DNA from: an uncultured Lachnospiraceae bacterium
GTDB lineage: Bacteria; Bacillota; Clostridia; Lachnospirales; Lachnospiraceae
Direction of reading: 5' to 3'
NCBI GenBank assembly: GCA_947037115.1
Contig: CAMQTN010000007.1
Location: 1 to 64,000, forward strand
Length of the DNA stretch: 64,000 bases
Shown here in pieces: positions 58,871 through 64,000 of this stretch. The first letter of the stretch is position 1. Each line of letters starts with the position of its first letter. Under the pieces are notes generated by a model. That model did not search any database. It saw only the letters and a program-made list of their open reading frames with translations, and was not told where the DNA came from. Both the position numbers and the translations under genes were made by a program.

Positions 58871-58995
58871 GTCGCAGCAATAGAACTGCGACTGAAGCAG
58901 GCATTTGTTTTTCAGAAGAATCAGAGATTCTTCACGGCACATAACGAGCAAATGTCCGATGGAATCGGACGGAAAGCGCGCGAGCGCGGATTTGC
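58871..58995 (+). other. Structured intergenic element of several strong inverted repeats
   Basis: GTCGCAG/CTGCGAC (58871-58892), GAAGAATC-AGA-GATTCTTC (58915-58933), GTCCGAT-GGA-ATCGGAC (58954-58970), and possible enclosing GCAAAT/ATTTGC arms. Confidence 0.55.
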
Positions 58996-59025
58996 GAGGT
59001 TGAACGATTTAATTTTGGAGGAAGC

Positions 59026-59982
59026 ATGAACAGCGTAATTCTAATTTCTGTATTGGTATCTTTTGCGATCAGTGTACTGCTCGGGCCGGTGGTGATCCCG
59101 TTTCTGCGCCGGCTGAAGATCGGGCAGACGGAGCGGACGGAGGGGCCGGAGAGCCATTTGAAGAAAAACGGCACGCCCACCATGGGAGGGATTCTGATTC
59201 TGATCAGTGTGGTGATCACGTCCCTTCTTTTTGTGCGGGATTACCCGCGGATCATCCCGGTGCTGTTTCTCACGCTGGGCTTCGGTCTTGTGGGTTTCCT
59301 GGATGACTATATCAAGGTGGTTTTGAGACGGTCTATGGGACTTCGGGCCTGGCAGAAGTTTGTCTTACAGATTGTGGTGACGGGGATTTTTGTGTTTTAT
59401 CTGCTGCATTACACGGATGTGTCTCTGACGATGAAAGTGCCTTTTTTTGCGGAGCTGTATCTGGATTTCGGCTGGCTTAATATTCCGATTCTGTTCTTTG
59501 TTGTGATCGGCACGGTAAACGGTACGAACTTCACGGATGGCCTGGACGGCCTGGCAAGCTCCGTGACGGTGCTGGTAGCGACTTTCTTCACGGTGGTGGC
59601 TATCGGGACGAACAGCGGCATTGAACCGATCACCTGTGCGGTGGTGGGTGCGCTTCTTGGATTTCTGCTGTTTAATGTGCACCCGGCCAGTGTGTTTATG
59701 GGAGATACGGGGTCCCTTGCGCTTGGCGGTTTTGTGGCGGCGGCGGCCTATATGATGCAGATGCCGCTTTTTATCGTAATCGTGGGGCTGATCTATCTGG
59801 TAGAGGTGTTGTCCGTTATCATACAGGTCACCTATTTTAAGGCCACCGGCGGCAGACGGATCTTTAAGATGGCGCCGATTCATCATCATTTTGAACTCTG
59901 TGGGTGGTCGGAGACGCGGGTGGTTGCGGTGTTCTCAATTGTTACGGCGCTGCTTTGTCTGGTGGCGCTGATGGGTATATAG
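59026..59982 (+). CDS. mraY: Phospho-N-acetylmuramoyl-pentapeptide-transferase
   Basis: KKNGTPTMGGILIL, FLDDYIKV, NGTNFTDGLDGLA, APIHHHFE. Confidence 0.96.
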   Translation: MNSVILISVLVSFAISVLLGPVVIPFLRRLKIGQTERTEGPESHLKKNGTPTMGGILILISVVITSLLFVRDYPRIIPVLFLTLGFGLVGFLDDYIKVVLRRSMGLRAWQKFVLQIVVTGIFVFYLLHYTDVSLTMKVPFFAELYLDFGWLNIPILFFVVIGTVNGTNFTDGLDGLASSVTVLVATFFTVVAIGTNSGIEPITCAVVGALLGFLLFNVHPASVFMGDTGSLALGGFVAAAAYMMQMPLFIVIVGLIYLVEVLSVIIQVTYFKATGGRRIFKMAPIHHHFELCGWSETRVVAVFSIVTALLCLVALMGI

Positions 59983-60080
59983 CAGTTCAGTCAGTCCAGA
60001 GAAGCTGTGAAACAGCTGCGGGCGCCGGGGTACGGTTTGTGAATCAGCGGCGGCTGAATGATTGTCGGGAGGAATCAATC

Positions 60081-61445
60081 ATGGAATTACAGGGAAAGAA
60101 AGTCCTGGTGGTCGGTACGGGTATCAGCGGGATCGGGGCTGTGGAAGCTCTGCATCATGTGGGAGCGGTTCCCATTTTGTTTGACGAAAATGAAAAGCTT
60201 CGTATGGAGGATGTGCGGGCGAAGCTGAGGCAGGGCGTTCAGGCGCAGATTGTGATCGGAAGTCTGGATGAGGAGATAAAAAAGGATGTGGATCTGGTGG
60301 TGTTAAGTCCCGGTGTGCCCACGGATACGGAATTTGCAGAGGCGTTCCGAAAAAGGGGTGTAAAGATCTGGGGAGAGATCGAGCTGGCCTATGAGATAGG
60401 GAAAGGTTTGGTGATCGGCATTACGGGGACAAACGGAAAGACCACGACCACTTCTTTGGTGGGAGCGATTATGGCGGCCTACTGCAGGGATGTGGATGTG
60501 GTAGGGAATATCGGAAATCCCTATACACTGACAGCGCTGGATTCCACGGAGGAGACGGTGACGGTGGCGGAGATCAGCAGTTTCCAGCTGGAGACGGTGG
60601 ATCAGTTTAAGCCGAAGGTTTCCGCAATTCTGAATATCACGCCGGATCATTTAAACCGTCATCACACCATGGAGAATTATGCGGCGGCGAAGGAAGCCAT
60701 CTGCAGGAACCAGACAAAAGAAGAAACCTGTGTATTAAATTATGAAAACAGTTATACGAGAGCGTTCGGGGAGCGGTGCCCCGCGCGGGTGGTGTGGTTT
60801 TCCTCGGAGAGGAAGCTTACGGACGGGTTTTATCTTGAAGGGGAGGAAATCTTTCGGGCGAAGAGCGGTGTGAGCGAAAGGCTCATGAACATACATGATA
60901 TGAAACTGGTCGGCGTCTGTAATGTGGAGAATGTAATGGCGGCCATGGCGGTTACAACAGCCTGCGGTGTGCCCATGGAGGAAATTCTGTCAGTGGTCAG
61001 AGGATTTCAGCCAGTGGAGCACAGGATTGAATTTGTGGCGACAAAGCGCGGAGTAGACTATTACAATGATTCCAAGGGAACCAATCCCGACGCAGCCATT
61101 CAGGGAATCCGCGCCATGGACCGGCCCACGGTGCTGATCGGGGGCGGTTACGACAAGCAGAGCGAGTATGACGAGTGGATTGAGGCTTTCGATGGCAAAG
61201 TCAAGTGCCTGGTGCTGATTGGACAGACAAGGGAAAAGATTGCGGCGTGTGCGAGAAAACACGGCCTGAAAAATATTGTATTGGCAGATACTTTCGAGGA
61301 GGCATTCAGGGTCTGTGTGGAGCAGGCTGCTTTTGGGGATGCGGTTTTATTGTCACCGGCCTGCGCAAGCTGGGGCATGTTCCCGAACTATGAGGCCAGA
61401 GGGCAGATATTTAAGGAAATGGTCAATCAGATGGAGGATAACTGA
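60081..61445 (+). CDS. murD: UDP-N-acetylmuramoylalanine--D-glutamate ligase
   Basis: GITGTNGKTTTTSLV, NITPDHLNRH, NDSKGTNPDA. ATG 60081 after GGGAGGA. Confidence 0.95.
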   Translation: MELQGKKVLVVGTGISGIGAVEALHHVGAVPILFDENEKLRMEDVRAKLRQGVQAQIVIGSLDEEIKKDVDLVVLSPGVPTDTEFAEAFRKRGVKIWGEIELAYEIGKGLVIGITGTNGKTTTTSLVGAIMAAYCRDVDVVGNIGNPYTLTALDSTEETVTVAEISSFQLETVDQFKPKVSAILNITPDHLNRHHTMENYAAAKEAICRNQTKEETCVLNYENSYTRAFGERCPARVVWFSSERKLTDGFYLEGEEIFRAKSGVSERLMNIHDMKLVGVCNVENVMAAMAVTTACGVPMEEILSVVRGFQPVEHRIEFVATKRGVDYYNDSKGTNPDAAIQGIRAMDRPTVLIGGGYDKQSEYDEWIEAFDGKVKCLVLIGQTREKIAACARKHGLKNIVLADTFEEAFRVCVEQAAFGDAVLLSPACASWGMFPNYEARGQIFKEMVNQMEDN

Positions 61446-61448
61446 TCA

Positions 61449-62615
61449 GTGGCACAGAGAAATGCTTCCCGTAGAGGGCAAAAAAAAGGCGAGAGCTTCA
61501 TGGACTACAGTCTGTTGTTCATTGTGCTGTTTCTCGTGGGATTCGGCATGGTTATGGTGTTTTCCTCAAGTTCCTACGAGGCCAACTTAAAACTTGGGGA
61601 TTCCACCAGATACTTAAGGCAGCAGCTTTTCGCGTCCATTCTGGGACTTGTGGCCATGATGGTGGTGGCGAACATACCCTTTCATTTTTGGGAAAGGTTT
61701 GCAGTGCCGGCCTATATCGGTTCGGTGGTGCTGATTCTTTTAATCATTCCTTTCGGGTACAGTTCCGGCGGCGCTACGCGCTGGCTTTACATAGGACCCA
61801 TCTCCCTGCAGGTGGCGGAGGTGGCAAAGCTTGGTATGATTTTGTTCCTGTCCAGCCTGATCTGTACGCTGGGAAAGGGCATACGGACAAATAAGGGGTT
61901 TATGCTCGTTCTGCTTTCTCCTGCGCCGGTAGCCCTTATGCTGTGGCAGATTACCAATAACCTGAGCTCTGCGATTATTGTCATGGCGATTGCCGTGCTG
62001 ATGCTGTTTGTGTCCTGCCCGGACTATAAGCGGTTTTTTCTGCTGGGGCTTATCGTGCTGGCCGTGGCGGCTGTGGTGATCTTTTATGTGGTGCAGACGG
62101 CACAGGCCCACGTGGACGATCTGAATTTCCGGGGCGCCCGTATACTGGCCTGGCTGGATCCGGAGGCTTATTCCGACGACACGGGATTCCAGACCATACA
62201 GGCGCTCTACGCCATAGGAAGCGGAGGCGTGCTGGGGAAGGGGCTCGGGCAGAGCATGCAGAAGAGAGGGTTTCTGCCGGAGGCGCAGAACGATATGATT
62301 TTTTCCATTATCTGTGAAGAGCTGGGGCTTTTTGGCGGGATCGCCGTCATCGTCATGTTTTTGCTGTTAATCTGGCGGCTGATGATTATAGCCAACAATG
62401 CGCCGGATCTCTACGGTGCGCTTCTGGTGGTGGGAGTGATGGGACATATTGCCGTGCAGGTGATCCTGAATATTGCCGTGGTAACCAACACGATCCCAAA
62501 CACTGGTATCTCGCTTCCTTTTATCAGTTACGGAGGCTCGTCAGTCATGTTCCTTCTGATAGAAATAGGACTGACTTTGAGTGTAGCCAAGGGCATCCAC
62601 CTAAAAGATTTATGA
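61449..62615 (+). CDS. ftsW: FtsW/RodA/SpoVE-family peptidoglycan glycosyltransferase
   Basis: GFGMVMVFSSSSYEA, GGATRWLYIGPISLQVAEVAKL, PFISYGGSSVM. Confidence 0.9.
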   Translation: MAQRNASRRGQKKGESFMDYSLLFIVLFLVGFGMVMVFSSSSYEANLKLGDSTRYLRQQLFASILGLVAMMVVANIPFHFWERFAVPAYIGSVVLILLIIPFGYSSGGATRWLYIGPISLQVAEVAKLGMILFLSSLICTLGKGIRTNKGFMLVLLSPAPVALMLWQITNNLSSAIIVMAIAVLMLFVSCPDYKRFFLLGLIVLAVAAVVIFYVVQTAQAHVDDLNFRGARILAWLDPEAYSDDTGFQTIQALYAIGSGGVLGKGLGQSMQKRGFLPEAQNDMIFSIICEELGLFGGIAVIVMFLLLIWRLMIIANNAPDLYGALLVVGVMGHIAVQVILNIAVVTNTIPNTGISLPFISYGGSSVMFLLIEIGLTLSVAKGIHLKDL

Positions 62616-62686
62616 GGACAAGATAATTTTTGGTCGAAAATCCATATAGATAGAATAGGTCATAATTTGAGATTTGAGGTAAATTT

Positions 62687-63937
62687 ATGGACGCTGTTCG
62701 TATCTATGGTGGAAAAAGTCTTTCGGGACGGACGAAGATACAAGGTTCCAAGAATGCTTCGCTGCCCATTCTGGCGGCGACTCTGTTGATAGACGGTACC
62801 TGCGAGATAGAAAACTGCCCGGACATCGCGGATGTATTTCACATGCTGCGGCTTCTGGAGAGTCTGGGCTGTCAGGTAACCAGAGAGAAGGAGCTCATCC
62901 GTGTGGATACGGGTGGGGTGGCTGAATGTGACATGCCGGCCGATTCCGTGGGAGTTATGCGTTCCTCCATCATGCTTCTGGGTGCGCTGCTTGCGAGAAT
63001 GGGCGAAGTGTCCATGGAGTATCCGGGCGGCTGTGTGATCGGAAAACGCCCCATCGACCAGCATCTGTGCGCACTGCGGCGCATGGGTGTGGAGATTGCC
63101 GAGGGGCGGGAGGAGTTTCAGGCCAGAGCAGGAAAGCTGCACGGCGCGGTGCATGAACTTCCTTTTGTCAGCGTGGGTGTGACGGAAAATCTGATTCTGG
63201 CGGCGGTTCTGGCGGAGGGGGAGACTATCATCCATCCGGCGGCCAGAGAGCCGGAGATACAGGCCCTGTGTGAATTTCTGGTAAAGGCCGGAGGCCGGAT
63301 CCAGGGTGCAGGGACGGACCGTCTGGTTATTGAGGGCGTAGAAAAGCTCCATCCTGTGCGCTTTCGTGTACCGGCGGACAGGATTGTTGCGGGCACTTAC
63401 CTGACTGCCTGTCTGTGTGCGGGCGGCAATGTCTTTTTGGAGGATGCGCCCTGTGAGCAGATGCAGAGTGTGCTTGCCTGCGCAAAGGGATTGGGGGCGG
63501 GGCTTACGGTATGGCCCGACGGCCTGTTTGTGGAAGGCAGGGCCTGTAACAGGCTGGAGGAAGATCTGGTAACGGAGGTCTATCCGGGATTCCCGACGGA
63601 TTTACAGTCCCTTTTTATGGTGGCGATGGCACTGTCGGGACAGGAAGGCCGGATTCGGGAGACTGTCTTTGAAAACCGGTTCCGGATTGTGCCGGAGCTT
63701 GTAAAGATGGGAGCGGATATCAGAGTCGAGGGAAACAGGGCCTGTATCCGGGGTGACAGACCGCTTCACAATACCATTGTGGAGGCGCAGGAGCTTCGGG
63801 GCGGAGCAGCGTTAGTGGTGGCGGCCCTTGCGGCGGAAGGCACCGGCATTGTGACAAACCGCCATTATATAGACCGGGGATATGAGGATATTACGCTGAG
63901 CCTGCGTGAATTGGGCGCGGATATCGAGCTGGCTTAA
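62687..63937 (+). CDS. murA: UDP-N-acetylglucosamine 1-carboxyvinyltransferase
   Basis: GGKSLSGRTKIQGSKNASLPILAATLL; active-site-loop region GGCVIGKRPIDQHL; EPEIQALCEFL. Confidence 0.93.
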   Translation: MDAVRIYGGKSLSGRTKIQGSKNASLPILAATLLIDGTCEIENCPDIADVFHMLRLLESLGCQVTREKELIRVDTGGVAECDMPADSVGVMRSSIMLLGALLARMGEVSMEYPGGCVIGKRPIDQHLCALRRMGVEIAEGREEFQARAGKLHGAVHELPFVSVGVTENLILAAVLAEGETIIHPAAREPEIQALCEFLVKAGGRIQGAGTDRLVIEGVEKLHPVRFRVPADRIVAGTYLTACLCAGGNVFLEDAPCEQMQSVLACAKGLGAGLTVWPDGLFVEGRACNRLEEDLVTEVYPGFPTDLQSLFMVAMALSGQEGRIRETVFENRFRIVPELVKMGADIRVEGNRACIRGDRPLHNTIVEAQELRGGAALVVAALAAEGTGIVTNRHYIDRGYEDITLSLRELGADIELA

Positions 63938-63980
63938 AAAGCGTGCGCGCAGCTGGCGTATTAGAGGATGAGGTTTGCGG

Positions 63981-64000
63981 ATGGGAAACAAAAAAACCGT
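63981..64000 (+). CDS. Start of next gene in the cluster, possibly ftsQ/divIB (truncated by window)
   Basis: ATGGGAAACAAAAAAACCGT; position only. Confidence 0.35.

Noticed and set aside
1-64000. CRISPR array, tRNA and rRNA genes
   Set aside because: No regularly spaced ~30-nt direct repeats, no TPsiC-like GGTTCGAAT context and no rRNA signature were seen by eye; a tRNAscan/CRISPR search would be decisive.

Overview
This is a chromosomal contig end that looks like a Lachnospiraceae-type Firmicute, judged from gene content and order only. The first 45 nt are an Illumina/Nextera adapter, not biology. Block 1 (0.2-10.4 kb) is a LacI-regulated sugar locus: LacI, RbsACB-type ABC importer, GH3, GH32 and a PfkB fructokinase. 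Block 2 (10.5-35.7 kb) is housekeeping: hisS, aspS, an SseB-like protein, a HAD phosphatase, a convergent CNNM/CBS protein, a TIGR04086-like membrane protein, an unlisted 47-aa SCIFF peptide with its radical SAM/SPASM maturase, secDF, recJ, murE, priA, def, fmt, a Zn peptidase, rsmB, rlmN, a PP2C phosphatase, a PASTA kinase and rsgA. Block 3 (about 35.8-50.4 kb) is a patchwork accessory island. It carries BlaI/BlaR1-like regulators with operator boxes, DUF4097-like exported proteins, decayed immunity-like genes, a two-component system with an ABC exporter, gene stubs (FtsX permease C-terminus, ABC Walker A, aldo/keto reductase C-terminus, integrase N-terminus), a ParE-like toxin and a HigBA-like TA module. 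Block 4 (50.5-64 kb) is ychF, lgt and a division/cell-wall cluster: mraZ with four 10-bp boxes, rsmH, ftsL, two PBPs, mraY, murD, ftsW, murA and the start of a possible ftsQ. No CRISPR array, rRNA or tRNA was recognised. I did not find a clear-cut undescribed system. The best leads are the M56 sensor with a non-penicillin-binding ectodomain and its partner exported proteins, the scfA leader, and several unexplained structured intergenic elements. All family assignments are from motif recognition, with no database search.
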